In this document: in pieces, positions 30,849-39,862 of the stretch
Numbering within the stretch: the first letter of the stretch is position 1
How the letters are laid out: every line of letters begins with the position of its first letter
NCBI GenBank assembly: GCA_964543545.1
Contig: CAZIYT010000005.1
Coordinates: forward strand, 186,001 to 250,000
Direction of reading: 5' to 3'
DNA from: UBA4416 sp964543545
GTDB lineage: Bacteria > Bacteroidota > Bacteroidia > B-17B0 > Aurantibacillaceae
DNA: 64,000 nucleotides
The notes under the pieces: generated by a model
The model's input: the letters and a program-made list of their open reading frames with translations, nothing else
What the model was told of the DNA's origin: nothing
The model's database searches: none
Program-made: the position numbers and the translations under genes

Positions 30849-30870
30849 TACTTAAAATTGATTAAATTTG
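30843..30870 (+). promoter_or_regulatory. Candidate promoter of pheS
   Basis: TAAATTTG at 30863-30870 matches the Bacteroidota -7 consensus TANNTTTG, with TTTC at 30843-30846 as a weak -33 element. Predicted start of transcription near 30877, 13 bases before the ATG. The -33 element overlaps the proposed start codon of the divergent MORN-vWA gene. Confidence 0.45.
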
Positions 30871-30889
30871 TGCTTATTATCAAATTATT

Positions 30890-31915
30890 ATGTTAGAAAA
30901 AATAAACAACCTGTTATCGGAAGTAGAAGAGTTTGCCGCGCAGAGCAAAGAACAGGTAGAAGAATACCGGATCAAGTGGCTGAGCAAAAAAGGACAGATC
31001 ACCTCCTTGTTTGATGATTTTAAAACAGTAGCTCCGGACGTGAAGCGGGAAATGGGCCAGAAGCTGAATGAGCTTAGAAATAAAGCCCAGGACAAGATCA
31101 ACGAGCTGAAAGAAAAATTTGATGCTTCGGCAAGCTCAGCAACCGATAAGTATATCGACTTAACCATACCTTCTGATCCGGCCATTCAAACCGGCTCCAG
31201 GCATCCCTTATCGCTGGTGAAGAACCAGATCATCGACGTGTTTGCCCGCATTGGCTTTACCGTAAGCGATGGCCGCGAGATCGAAGATGACTGGCATAAT
31301 TTTACAGCATTGAACACTCCGGAGAACCACCCGGCGCGCGACATGCAGGATACCTTTTATGTACAGCTGAACCCCGAAATGGTGCTTCGCACACAAACCT
31401 CGTCGGTACAGGTGCATATTATGGAAAACCAGAAACCACCTATCCGCACCATTTCCCCGGGAAGGGTGTACCGCAACGAAGCCATCAGCGCCCGCGCCCA
31501 CTGCCAGTTTCATCAGGTAGAAGGCTTGTACATTGATGAGAAAGTTTCTTTCGCCGATCTGAAACAAACCCTGAACTTCTTTGCAAAAGAGCTGTTCGGC
31601 ACTGAAACCAAAATCCGGATGCGCCCGAGCTATTTCCCCTTCACGGAGCCAAGCGCCGAGGTAGACATTAGCTGCACCATCTGTAAGGGAGCAGGCTGCA
31701 ACGTGTGCAAATATACCGGCTGGGTGGAGATCTTAGGCTGCGGCATGGTCGACCCTCAGGTGCTCGACAATTGCGGCATCGACAGTAAAAAATACAGCGG
31801 CTTTGCCTTCGGTATGGGCATTGAGCGCATCACCATGCTGAAATACCGCGTAAAAGACCTGCGCCTCTTCTTCGAGAACGACGTGCGTTTTCTAAACCAG
31901 TTTGCCGGAGAATAG
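30890..31915 (+). CDS. pheS: Phenylalanine-tRNA ligase alpha subunit
   Basis: 341 residues, full length. The N-terminal coiled coil that binds tRNA (about 1-85) is followed by the class II core: SLVKNQIIDVFARIGF, DTFYVQ.NPEMVLRTQTSSVQ, motif 2 GRVYRNEAISARAHCQFHQVEGLYID, the cysteine cluster CTICKGAGCNVCKYTGWVEILGCGMVDP, and motif 3 GFAFGMGIERITMLKY. It charges tRNA-Phe together with PheT, which is not in this window. A short TPR gene starts three bases after the stop. Confidence 0.98.
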   Translation: MLEKINNLLSEVEEFAAQSKEQVEEYRIKWLSKKGQITSLFDDFKTVAPDVKREMGQKLNELRNKAQDKINELKEKFDASASSATDKYIDLTIPSDPAIQTGSRHPLSLVKNQIIDVFARIGFTVSDGREIEDDWHNFTALNTPENHPARDMQDTFYVQLNPEMVLRTQTSSVQVHIMENQKPPIRTISPGRVYRNEAISARAHCQFHQVEGLYIDEKVSFADLKQTLNFFAKELFGTETKIRMRPSYFPFTEPSAEVDISCTICKGAGCNVCKYTGWVEILGCGMVDPQVLDNCGIDSKKYSGFAFGMGIERITMLKYRVKDLRLFFENDVRFLNQFAGE

Positions 31916-31918
31916 CAC

Positions 31919-32242
31919 ATGGAAAGGCTTCCCAGGAAAGAGATGATTTTTGATATGTTGTTGAAAGAACCCAACGACGTGTTCCTGAATTATGCCCTGG
32001 CCATGGAACACCTCGCCACCAGCGACTTTGAGCTGGCCGAAGCACAGCTGCAAAAAACCCTGGTCATCGACCCGGCTTACCTGCCTTGTTTCTACCAGTT
32101 AGGACAAACCTGGGAAAAGCTCGGCAATAACGAACAGGCCCTGGTATTTTATAAGCAGGGCCTGGAACTGGCTAAAACCCAAAACAACCGCAAAGCCCAG
32201 GGAGAGCTCAGCGAAGCCATCTGGATGCTGGAAGATGAGTAA
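31919..32242 (+). CDS. Small TPR protein downstream of pheS
   Basis: 107 residues, cytosolic, made almost entirely of tetratricopeptide repeats: DVFLNYALAMEHLATSDFELAEAQLQKTLVID and YLPCFYQLGQTWEKLGNNEQALVFYKQGLELA. It probably mediates protein-protein contacts. The gene follows pheS by three bases and ends before the inverted repeat at 32254-32294. Small TPR proteins after pheS occur in other Bacteroidota. No catalytic residues are seen. Confidence 0.85.
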   Translation: MERLPRKEMIFDMLLKEPNDVFLNYALAMEHLATSDFELAEAQLQKTLVIDPAYLPCFYQLGQTWEKLGNNEQALVFYKQGLELAKTQNNRKAQGELSEAIWMLEDE

Positions 32243-32253
32243 GCAACGCTTAC

Positions 32254-32294
32254 CGCTTAACCCGCCAGGTTTTAGAAACCTGGCGGGTTAAGCG
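32254..32294. repeat. Perfect 19-bp inverted repeat between convergent genes
   Basis: Arms 32254-32272 and 32276-32294 (core AACCCGCCAGGTTT / AAACCTGGCGGGTT) around the loop TAG. There is no T run on either side, so it is not a standard intrinsic terminator. The right arm touches the stop codon of the M23 gene. It may act as a bidirectional end signal or be a dispersed palindromic repeat. Confidence 0.75.
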
Positions 32295-33956
32295 CTACCT
32301 CACCGTCTTCCAATCGAAGCTCGCCTTATTCCCGACCTTATCGCTTACATCCAGACGGATGTCGATGTTCCCTGTTGGAGTATTCTCATCGAAGTAACAA
32401 AAGATGGTGGATGACTTGGCATCGTATTCTGCGATCTGCCAGGTATTATTCATATAAAGGTTGTACTCTCCTATTCCACTCAGGGCATCGCTTACTTTAA
32501 AGGCAAGGTTTTTATAGCCTTTGATCATTGCCGGTTTGGTTTTATTATAGCCATAGGTAATCACAGGGGCAATCGTATCATAGGCATAATTAAAATTCCC
32601 GAAAGCCTTAGGTTCCACACGAAGCCAGCCGTTATCATAGACCGAGGCCTGCGCATCACCATTTACCAGCATCACCAGCTTAGCTTCTTTTCCCGTCAAA
32701 GGCTCCTTTAGCTTCAAAGCCATCCGGTAAGCCTTTAAGAGTTTTTCATTTTTGTTGCCGATATCGATGCTGCCGTCCGCAGGCGCTTTGATGTAAGTCC
32801 GGCGAAACAGAAGTGTGGGATTTGCCAGAGCGCCCTTAGGAACGAAGAGCTCGAAGTCAGACTGCTTCAGGCTAAAATCCTTATGGCAAAAAGCGTTCGG
32901 TTTCGGGCCTTGTGTGGCATAGCCTTTTACCTGCTTTGTTTTTATATAGAACACAAGGTTGTTATGATTCCCTTTTTCATCTGATACGCTCAGCTCTACC
33001 ACATGGGGCAATGTATCTTTCAGCTCTATTTTTCCACCGTTGACCAGCGTCTTATAAATAAGAATATCATAACAGGCCGGCGTGAAACATTTCTGAAATT
33101 TGACAGAGCCGCTCTTTTCACTGAAAACATTGACATAGCGCGCCTGATCGAAGCTGATGTGATTTAACTGGTGATGATAGATCAGCTTCCCATCGAGCTC
33201 GATCTTTGCTTCGTAAATGTTGTTCTTATTGGTGGTGCCATTGGTAAGGTCATAGCCGGCGAAGGCCAGCGCAAAGGTGTTTTGCGGCAGGACAAAGGTA
33301 TTGCCCGGAAGCTTAAGGCTATTGAGCTTATGGTTGAATGCGGCACTGCTTTGCATAGCAACGGCATTGCTATCGCTTGTATTATAGACAGCCACATGTG
33401 TGATCACCGGCTTCACATCATCCTTCACCTCATAAAAAAGCAAAGGGTTTAAAGGAATCTCCGATGTTTCTTCTCTGATCTCGAAGTGCAGATGCGGACC
33501 GGTAGAGCTGCCGGTATTACCCGTGTAGCCTATAACTTCCCCTTTCTTAACAGGCAGCTCATCCGGAGCAGGAAACAATTCAATCTCGTTCTTTTGTTGC
33601 TCGAGTTGCTTTTGCCTGGCATAAGAATTGATCTTCGCTGCATATTTTTTTTGATGGGCATACACAGTGACGTAACCGTTAGGATGGGTAATATACAGCA
33701 CCCGGCCATAGCCGCCACTGCTGATTTTGATGCGGCTGACATAACCATCGGCTGCCGATTTGATGGGCAGGTTCGCCACAGGATCGGTGCTGAAATCGAG
33801 CCCGGCATGAAAATGGTTTGGCCTCAGCTCTGCGTAATTGCCCGTCACCACAGGGTTTCTGTCGAGCGGAAAGCCAAAGTCCGGAGCATTGGATTGCGCG
33901 AAAGAAAGAACAGGAACAGTAAAAAAAACGGAAAGAAGCAATCTGAATTTATGCAT
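32295..33956 (-). CDS. Secreted M23 family metallopeptidase
   Basis: 553 residues from ATG 33956 (MHKFRLLLSVFFTVPVLSFAQ, signal peptide); an ATG 12 codons upstream would bury the signal. The LytM/M23 domain lies near the N-terminus: NHFHAGLDFSTD with zinc ligands H and D near residue 47, YVSRIKISSGGYGRVLYITHPNG, and GPHLHFEIR with the HxH motif near 155. The remaining 370 residues form beta-rich domains of unknown role. M23 enzymes cut peptidoglycan cross-links or act as regulators of such enzymes; both key motifs are intact, so activity is expected. Transcribed alone, convergent with the pheS operon. Confidence 0.93.
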   Translation of the reverse strand: MHKFRLLLSVFFTVPVLSFAQSNAPDFGFPLDRNPVVTGNYAELRPNHFHAGLDFSTDPVANLPIKSAADGYVSRIKISSGGYGRVLYITHPNGYVTVYAHQKKYAAKINSYARQKQLEQQKNEIELFPAPDELPVKKGEVIGYTGNTGSSTGPHLHFEIREETSEIPLNPLLFYEVKDDVKPVITHVAVYNTSDSNAVAMQSSAAFNHKLNSLKLPGNTFVLPQNTFALAFAGYDLTNGTTNKNNIYEAKIELDGKLIYHHQLNHISFDQARYVNVFSEKSGSVKFQKCFTPACYDILIYKTLVNGGKIELKDTLPHVVELSVSDEKGNHNNLVFYIKTKQVKGYATQGPKPNAFCHKDFSLKQSDFELFVPKGALANPTLLFRRTYIKAPADGSIDIGNKNEKLLKAYRMALKLKEPLTGKEAKLVMLVNGDAQASVYDNGWLRVEPKAFGNFNYAYDTIAPVITYGYNKTKPAMIKGYKNLAFKVSDALSGIGEYNLYMNNTWQIAEYDAKSSTIFCYFDENTPTGNIDIRLDVSDKVGNKASFDWKTVR

Positions 33957-34134
33957 TATGGATGTATTAATTCTGTGTAACTTAATTAACACAGCCCTGT
34001 TGATGCAAAGTTAAGTAACTGAGTAAAACACGTTTATCTATACTCTACTTTTAACCAACAACAAACTGTTTATTGCAATGAAATAGTCATGTTTATCCAA
34101 TCACAACGAAAAAATGATAAACTGACTATACCAC

Positions 34135-36480
34135 ATGACCAATAAAAACAATAATATCGAGCACATGAATGTAGAAAACATCAAATCGGAATTACAGCAG
34201 GTCCTGGATAGCGACGTAGCGCTACGTAAGGAATACAATGTAATTAAACGGTCCTTAAGCGATTATCGCAATCAGCTCATCGAGCGCGACGAAGACTGTA
34301 AGCGTTTGCAGGTTTCGATTGACGTGTTGAATACGAAGCTCATGGTGATGGAGCGCGACAACAGTAACCTGAAGAGCGAAGTGAGCTCTTTCAAGGAACT
34401 GCGCAATACCATCCGCGAACAGCTCCAGGAAAAACAGGATGAGATCGACGCCCTGCTCATCAAAACGGATGAGCTGAATGCACAGCTGGCCTCTATCTCT
34501 TCCGACTATGAGCTGCAGATGAGCGAGCTGCAATCTGCATCTCAATCCGATATTTCTGCCTTAAGGGAAAACTACGAATCCCAGCTTAACGAATTAAAGA
34601 CAAGTTCTTCTTACCAGCAAAGCGGCCTGCGCTCCGAGCTGGAACATAAGATCAGCGAGCTCAGCCAAAACCACGAAGCATCACACGCAGAAACGGTATC
34701 GTCCTATGAGAGCAAGATCAGTGATTTAACGGCCGGTTACCAACAACAGCTCGAAAGCCTGAAGCAAGAGGCTGAAAGCCGTGTCTCTTCTTTATCAAAC
34801 ACCAGCGAGGAATCTATTTCTGCGATCACCAATGAATATGAATTAAAGATCAGCGGGCTGACCTACCAATGGAATGCTGAGAAATCGGCATTACAGGCTT
34901 CTCACGAAAGCCAGGTAAGCTCTTTATCCGAAAGCTTTGCAGGCGAAAAGGAAACACTGATTGCCGGTTACGAATCACAAATCAGCGATCTCAAGGCTCA
35001 GCTTATCAGCAAACAGGAAGAATACGAAACAAACCTGAATGCCACGATCGAATCCATAACCAGCTCTTTCCTCGAAAAAGAGAATGAGCTCAAGACCTCT
35101 TTTGAGAACAAGCTTTCGGCGATCCAGAACGAATCGGTGAGCCTCACCAACCAGCTGATTGCCGAATACGACGAGAAGCTTTCCAACACGGTGATCCATT
35201 CAACTTCGCAGAATTCGAAGTTATCGGAAGACCTGCATACCTTATCTGTAGAGAACGAAGCTCTGAAATCGAGCATCGGCGAAATGGGAAATACCATCAG
35301 CTCTCAAAGCACACAGATTGAGGAACTGAATTCGGAGCTGAGCGCAAAAACGGCTGAGCTCTCTGTACAGACAGAAAGCTTCCAGTCTCTCTCTTCTGAA
35401 TTTGAACGTTATAAAAAGAACCAGCTCTCAAGCCTCGACGAGCAGATTATTCTTCTGAACTCCAAAATATCGGAGCTGGAATCCGGCATTCTGGCTAAAG
35501 AAGGCGTTATTTCCAGTCTGAATACCGCTCTCAACTTACAAAGCTCCGAATACAACACCTTACATGAAGCACATGTTTCGTTACAGGAGCAGTTCAATGG
35601 GCTAAGCTCAACCTTTGAGACGGAGAAATCCAATTTCGACAAGTTCATTAATGAGCTATCGGCCGGCCATGCCAAAACACTCGAAACGAAAGACGTCGAA
35701 TTTTCCAAGCTCCTGGCAGAAAACACGTCCCTGATCTCCGAGATCGACAGCATTGCCGATAAGCTGGAAGCGACTGAACAACAGCTGGAGTTAGTTAACA
35801 TAGAATTAACCGAGCTGAAAGCGGTATCGGAAGGCAAAGTAGAAGACCTGAAAGAAACCCTGAGCGCCAAGAATTTTGAAATTACGGCCCTCACGGCCAA
35901 TAATACGGCCTTACAGGCTGAACTCGACCTGATCAAAGCGGAAGCTGAGCATTTGCGTAGCGAAGTCAGCGCTTCCCAAAACTCGGGTGAGGAGCTGCAA
36001 CAGCTTCGCCAGGAATTTAACGACCTGATGACCCAGAAGGAAAGCCTGGAACAGCAGCTGAGCGTGATCGGGGAAACGGTGGCCTCACTTAAGCATGAGA
36101 TCTCGAACCTGAATACCTCACTTTCTTCCTACGAAGAGGAAATTGCAGGCTTAAGGTCGCAGGCCAAAGCGGAGGAGCAGGAAGCCTTCATCGACCGCCT
36201 GTTCAAACAAATAGATCTTCTCAGTGATGAGCGCCTGAACCTGCTCAACGAAAAAGAAGAAATGGCGAACCAATTGTTAAAAATGACGGAAACGGTCGGA
36301 AACATTTCTCAATATGTTGACAGCCAGGATATTGACATAAAGCAATTGGATAATCACCGGAAAAATGTTATTTTAGCCAATAGTTCAAGTAATAGCGGTT
36401 CGGAAAAGACCGGGATGAAAAAACAGATTAATGAGTTGGTGCGTGAAATTGATAAATGTATAGCTCTGTTGAGTGCTTAA
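34135..36480 (+). CDS. Very long coiled-coil protein upstream of zapA
   Basis: 781 residues, no signal peptide or membrane segment, dominated by Glu, Ser, Leu, Lys and Gln in heptads. Residues about 110-350 contain loose repeats such as YESQLNEL, YESKISDLTAGYQ and YESQISDLKAQL spaced by about 35 residues. The C-terminal 105 residues differ: DRLFKQIDLLSDERLNLLNEKEE, then a linker, then MKKQINELVREIDKCIALLSA. Short coiled-coil proteins with a similar tail precede zapA in many Bacteroidota, so I read this as a greatly extended form, possibly a division-site factor acting with ZapA. The zapA start is 21 bases after its stop. An alternative start is Met11 (34165). Confidence 0.75.
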   Translation: MTNKNNNIEHMNVENIKSELQQVLDSDVALRKEYNVIKRSLSDYRNQLIERDEDCKRLQVSIDVLNTKLMVMERDNSNLKSEVSSFKELRNTIREQLQEKQDEIDALLIKTDELNAQLASISSDYELQMSELQSASQSDISALRENYESQLNELKTSSSYQQSGLRSELEHKISELSQNHEASHAETVSSYESKISDLTAGYQQQLESLKQEAESRVSSLSNTSEESISAITNEYELKISGLTYQWNAEKSALQASHESQVSSLSESFAGEKETLIAGYESQISDLKAQLISKQEEYETNLNATIESITSSFLEKENELKTSFENKLSAIQNESVSLTNQLIAEYDEKLSNTVIHSTSQNSKLSEDLHTLSVENEALKSSIGEMGNTISSQSTQIEELNSELSAKTAELSVQTESFQSLSSEFERYKKNQLSSLDEQIILLNSKISELESGILAKEGVISSLNTALNLQSSEYNTLHEAHVSLQEQFNGLSSTFETEKSNFDKFINELSAGHAKTLETKDVEFSKLLAENTSLISEIDSIADKLEATEQQLELVNIELTELKAVSEGKVEDLKETLSAKNFEITALTANNTALQAELDLIKAEAEHLRSEVSASQNSGEELQQLRQEFNDLMTQKESLEQQLSVIGETVASLKHEISNLNTSLSSYEEEIAGLRSQAKAEEQEAFIDRLFKQIDLLSDERLNLLNEKEEMANQLLKMTETVGNISQYVDSQDIDIKQLDNHRKNVILANSSSNSGSEKTGMKKQINELVREIDKCIALLSA

Positions 36481-36500
36481 ATGAAAATTAGCTTTGTTTA

Positions 36501-36809
36501 ATGAGCGACGTAAGTGTTAAAGTTGAAATTGCCGGCGGACTCTATCCGCTGAAAGTCAAAAGTGAAGATGAACGTAGCGTTAAACAGGCAGTAGAACTTA
36601 TAAATCGTAAAATTTCGGAGTTTGAAAGAACTTACGGAGTAAAAGATAAAAAAGATATTTTAGCGATGGTAGCCCTGCAACTGGTATCTGAGTTGCAAAA
36701 GGAAAAACAAACCGCTGAAAAAGAGCTAAGCACTCTGAGACATGTGTTGGCCGATGTGGAACAAATGCTTGTAAAACATCAGTCGGACATTAAAGAAACA
36801 GAAGAGTAA
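36501..36809 (+). CDS. zapA: Cell division protein ZapA
   Basis: 102 residues with the ZapA pattern: SVKVEIAGGLYPLKVKSEDERSVKQAVELINRKISEFERTYGVKDKKDILAMVALQLVSELQKEK, followed by a C-terminal coiled coil. ZapA binds FtsZ and bundles filaments at the septum. It is flanked by the long coiled-coil gene upstream and rny downstream, a neighbourhood seen across Bacteroidota, and is followed by a strong terminator at 36844-36888. Confidence 0.93.
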   Translation: MSDVSVKVEIAGGLYPLKVKSEDERSVKQAVELINRKISEFERTYGVKDKKDILAMVALQLVSELQKEKQTAEKELSTLRHVLADVEQMLVKHQSDIKETEE

Positions 36810-36843
36810 TATATTCAAGTCTTTGTAAATTAAGACCCCTATT

Positions 36844-36888
36844 AACGCACAGGCAGTTTGACCATTCAAACCGTTTGTGCGTTTTTTA
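36844..36888 (+). terminator. Rho-independent terminator after zapA
   Basis: Stem AACGCACAGGCAGTTTGA / TCAAACCGTTTGTGCGTT (with small internal mismatches) around CCAT, followed by a T6 tract. It ends the zapA unit and separates it from rny. Confidence 0.9.
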
Positions 36889-36966
36889 TTGATCGCTGCC
36901 CGGATAGCCGCCCCGGACAAAGGTCATAACAGAAAATATAAACCATGCGCGGCAAAACATAATTAT

Positions 36967-38517
36967 ATGACTATTTTATCTATTATATTCATTGTAGTGG
37001 CCCTGATCGGTGGCGTCATTGCCGGCTTTATCATGGCCAATTCGAGGCTTAACAAATCGAGCGTGCTCGAAAAGGAGAACCTCATTAAACAGGCTGAGCT
37101 CAAAGCCGAAGAATTAAAACAGCAAAAAATGCTGCAGGCCAAGGAAAAATTCCTTCAGCTGAAAGCTGAGCACGACAAAACGGTAAACGAACGTAACCAG
37201 CAATTGTCGCAGCTTGAGAACAAAGCCAAGCAAAAAGATGCGGAATTGGCTAAAAAGGTAGAGGATCTGACTAAAAAGGACAAAGATCTTGAAAACCAGA
37301 AGATCAACCTGAACAACCAGGTAGAGCTTTACAAAAAGAAAACCGAGGAGATCGACAAATCGCACCGCAAACAGGTGGAAATGCTGGAAAAGGTATCGGG
37401 CCTGAGCGCTGAAGATGCCAAAGCCCAGCTGATAGAAAGCGTAAAAGCCGAAGCCAAAACGGAAGCCATGGCCTTTATCAAGGACACCATGGACGAAGCG
37501 AAGATCAACGCCAACAAGGAAGCAAAGAAAATTATCATTCAGTCGATCCAGCGTCTGGCAACAGAAACTGCTATTGAAAACTCGGTGAGCGTGTTCCACA
37601 TCGAAAGCGATGAGATCAAAGGACGGATCATTGGCCGTGAAGGACGAAACATCCGCGCGCTGGAAGCCGCGACAGGCGTGGAAATTATTGTAGACGATAC
37701 GCCGGATGCGATCACCTTATCCTGCTTCGACTCGATCCGCCGTGAGATCTGCCGCTTATCGCTGCACCAGTTGGTAACGGACGGACGGATTCACCCGGCC
37801 CGTATTGAGGAAGTAGTAGAAAAAACCAAAAAAATGATCGACGAGGAGATCGTGGAAACCGGAAAACGGACCTGCATCGACCTGGGCATCCACGGCCTGC
37901 ACCCGGAGCTGATCCGCATGGTGGGGCGTATGAAATACCGTTCTTCTTACGGACAGAACTTATTACAACACAGCCGCGAAGTAGCAAACCTCTGCGCCAT
38001 CATGGCCAGCGAAATGGGCTTAAATCCCAAGGTAGCGAAACGTGCGGGCTTATTACACGATATTGGAAAAGTGCCTGACGAGGAACCGGAATTGCCACAC
38101 GCGATCCTGGGCATGAAGCTGGCGGAAAAATACAAGGAGAAACCGGAAGTGTGCAACGCCATCGGCGCTCACCACGACGAGATCGAAATGACGACTTTAT
38201 ATGCACCGATCATCCAGGTGTGCGATGCGATCAGCGGCGCAAGGCCGGGAGCCCGCCGCGAGGTAGCCGAGCAATACATGAAACGTCTGAAAGACCTCGA
38301 AGCTTTGGCTTTAGGCTACAACGGCGTAGAGAAGAGCTATGCGATCCAGGCAGGAAGGGAAGTGCGCGTGTTGGTATCTGCTGATAAAGTAGATGACAAG
38401 CAATCGGAACAGCTGGCTTTTGATATTTCACAAAAGATCCAAACCGAAATGACTTATCCGGGACAGGTAAAAGTAACGGTGATCCGGGAAGTACGGGCCA
38501 CGGCTTACGCGAAGTAA
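36967..38517 (+). CDS. rny: Ribonuclease Y
   Basis: 516 residues from ATG 36967 (MTILSIIFIVVALIGGVIAGFIMA), a single N-terminal membrane anchor; an upstream in-frame extension lies in the terminator and lacks similarity. A coiled coil of about 150 residues follows, then a KH domain (GRIIGREGRNIRALEAATGVEIIVDDTPDAITLS) and an HD domain (HSREVANLCAIMASEMG, AGLLHDIGKVPDEE, AHHDEIE) with the metal-binding HD pair. It is an endoribonuclease starting mRNA decay at the membrane. Length and motifs are complete. A hairpin terminator lies directly downstream. Confidence 0.97.
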   Translation: MTILSIIFIVVALIGGVIAGFIMANSRLNKSSVLEKENLIKQAELKAEELKQQKMLQAKEKFLQLKAEHDKTVNERNQQLSQLENKAKQKDAELAKKVEDLTKKDKDLENQKINLNNQVELYKKKTEEIDKSHRKQVEMLEKVSGLSAEDAKAQLIESVKAEAKTEAMAFIKDTMDEAKINANKEAKKIIIQSIQRLATETAIENSVSVFHIESDEIKGRIIGREGRNIRALEAATGVEIIVDDTPDAITLSCFDSIRREICRLSLHQLVTDGRIHPARIEEVVEKTKKMIDEEIVETGKRTCIDLGIHGLHPELIRMVGRMKYRSSYGQNLLQHSREVANLCAIMASEMGLNPKVAKRAGLLHDIGKVPDEEPELPHAILGMKLAEKYKEKPEVCNAIGAHHDEIEMTTLYAPIIQVCDAISGARPGARREVAEQYMKRLKDLEALALGYNGVEKSYAIQAGREVRVLVSADKVDDKQSEQLAFDISQKIQTEMTYPGQVKVTVIREVRATAYAK

Positions 38518-38536
38518 ACTGACTTAATGCTCTTAC

Positions 38537-38565
38537 AAGCCACATCTATCGATGTGGCTTTTTTA
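38537..38565 (+). terminator. Rho-independent terminator after rny
   Basis: Perfect stem AAGCCACATC / GATGTGGCTT with loop TATC, followed by T6, 20 bases after the rny stop. Confidence 0.92.
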
Positions 38566-38642
38566 TTATATTTGGTTAGCAAATCAATCGTACGCTAACT
38601 GCAATAAGCAAGTCAACATCTATTTGTTGCACTAATAAAGAA

Positions 38643-39506
38643 ATGAATATAAAAGCGGCATTATTTTTCCTCTTTGTCATTAATTCGGGGTTTTCACAAA
38701 ATTTCAAAGAACTGAAAACACATGAAGCTCCGGTTTACTATGCTATTTTACCTTCCGGACAGGGGCTGCTGGGAGATAGGATGATTTACAGTCCTCCGGA
38801 ATCAATCCCCAATGGCAATGGAAAATATTTTACGATTTTTAAGGAAGACACTACAAAAATCGCATGGGCAGGTTTCTATAAGAATTCTAAACGTGACAGC
38901 TCCTGGATTGAATATTGGCCGCAAGGACAAATATTTGCCACATACACCTATGCAAATGGAAAATTAAATGGAAAATTAACCCATAAATTACGCAATGGAC
39001 ATGATTGGCATATTCAATTTTATAAAAATGGTTTAGCGGATAGCACCTGGACTTGGTACGATCCCCGCTCAAATACTCCAGGAAAGATAGAGCATTACAA
39101 AAACGGACTATTAAACGGCGAATTGCTTATTTATGAAAATGGCAATTTACTATCCAAAATGAATATGTCGAACGGTAAATTACGAAAGAACGATACGTTG
39201 TTCAATTACTACTTGGATGGTAAAAAATTATCTACTCTATTTTATCAAAATGATAATCTCATAATGATCAGTCATTGGGACCAGGATGGGAAGCAAGTTA
39301 TAAAAAACGGCTCAGGACTTTATCATGGAATACCTGACAAGTATGGCAAATATGAGATTGGAAATTATAAAAACGGATTGAAAGATGGTGATTGGCAGAA
39401 ATATAAAACCACAGGAAACTCAAATGGAAAACTATTACGAACAGAAACATATAAAAACGGAAAAAATATAAGCCTTGAGCCGAATGATGAAGACGACGGA
39501 AATTAA
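38643..39506 (+). CDS. Secreted MORN-repeat (YwqK-like) protein
   Basis: 287 residues with a signal peptide (MNIKAALFFLFVINSGFSQ). The body is built of MORN-2-like repeats: KNSKRDSSWIEYWPQGQIFATYTYANGKLNGKL, IQFYKNGLADSTWTWYD, HYKNGLLNGELLIYENGNLL, NYKNGLKDGDWQKYK, with the K-N-G-x-x-x-G signature. Databases often label such proteins as YwqK-family antitoxins, but no toxin partner is visible and secretion argues against that role. The gene is clearly more AT-rich than rny and the genes after it, consistent with accessory origin. It precedes the peptide/MNIO cluster by 106 bases. Confidence 0.85.
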   Translation: MNIKAALFFLFVINSGFSQNFKELKTHEAPVYYAILPSGQGLLGDRMIYSPPESIPNGNGKYFTIFKEDTTKIAWAGFYKNSKRDSSWIEYWPQGQIFATYTYANGKLNGKLTHKLRNGHDWHIQFYKNGLADSTWTWYDPRSNTPGKIEHYKNGLLNGELLIYENGNLLSKMNMSNGKLRKNDTLFNYYLDGKKLSTLFYQNDNLIMISHWDQDGKQVIKNGSGLYHGIPDKYGKYEIGNYKNGLKDGDWQKYKTTGNSNGKLLRTETYKNGKNISLEPNDEDDGN

Positions 39507-39612
39507 ACATCAGATGGGCAGAATTCCTTGCTTAAAAAACGATTATTTTCTATCTGAATTATGGAAACAGATAAAGAACGACATCTTAAGTCAAACTTAA
39601 AATGCAAAAACC

Positions 39613-39840
39613 ATGAAACTTTCAACGCTTACCTTAGGAGCCTTATTAGCAAGCGCTTCCGGCACCCAGGCTCAAACAGCTTATCAAGACAGCCTGCAAA
39701 CAGACACGGTGAAGAATAGCAAAACTCCGGCTGCTCAGATCAACGAAAAATACCACCAAAGCCAGGCCCAGGAGAAAACCGGGAAGTCTACGCCTAAAGA
39801 GCACAAACACCGTCACTGCCCTACCTGCGGCAGAGGATAA
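39613..39840 (+). CDS. Small signal-peptide-bearing peptide ending CPTCGRG, putative MNIO precursor 1
   Basis: 75 residues. Residues 1-20 (MKLSTLTLGALLASASGTQA) form a Sec-type signal ending in an A-x-A site. The remaining 55 residues are polar, low in complexity, and end in the sequence HKHRHCPTCGRG. The only two cysteines are C69 and C72. It is a paralogue in layout of the next gene: same length, same signal style, same CPxCGxG end. Together with the DUF692/MNIO enzyme in the same operon, this suggests a ribosomally made peptide whose C-terminal cysteines are modified or bind metal. Role inferred; an unmodified zinc- or copper-binding peptide is the main alternative. Confidence 0.75.
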   Translation: MKLSTLTLGALLASASGTQAQTAYQDSLQTDTVKNSKTPAAQINEKYHQSQAQEKTGKSTPKEHKHRHCPTCGRG

Positions 39841-39862
39841 GTCAAGCCATAGAACCAGGCCC

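Noticed and set aside
36469..36496. TTG-17-TAGCTTTG, a perfect-looking promoter just before zapA
   Set aside because: The start of transcription would fall inside or after the zapA ATG at 36501, so it would work only for a leaderless mRNA; probably chance at the end of the upstream gene.
36877..36966. N-terminal extension of RNase Y by 30 residues
   Set aside because: It begins within the zapA terminator, has no start-like context, and would place polar residues before the membrane anchor.
36810..36966. Possible 6S-like RNA between zapA and rny
   Set aside because: Only about 30 bases lie between zapA and its terminator and about 80 between terminator and rny; too short and no long bulged hairpin.
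38643..39506. YwqK-type antitoxin of a toxin-antitoxin pair
   Set aside because: The protein has a signal peptide and no toxin gene is adjacent; MORN repeats alone do not support the role.
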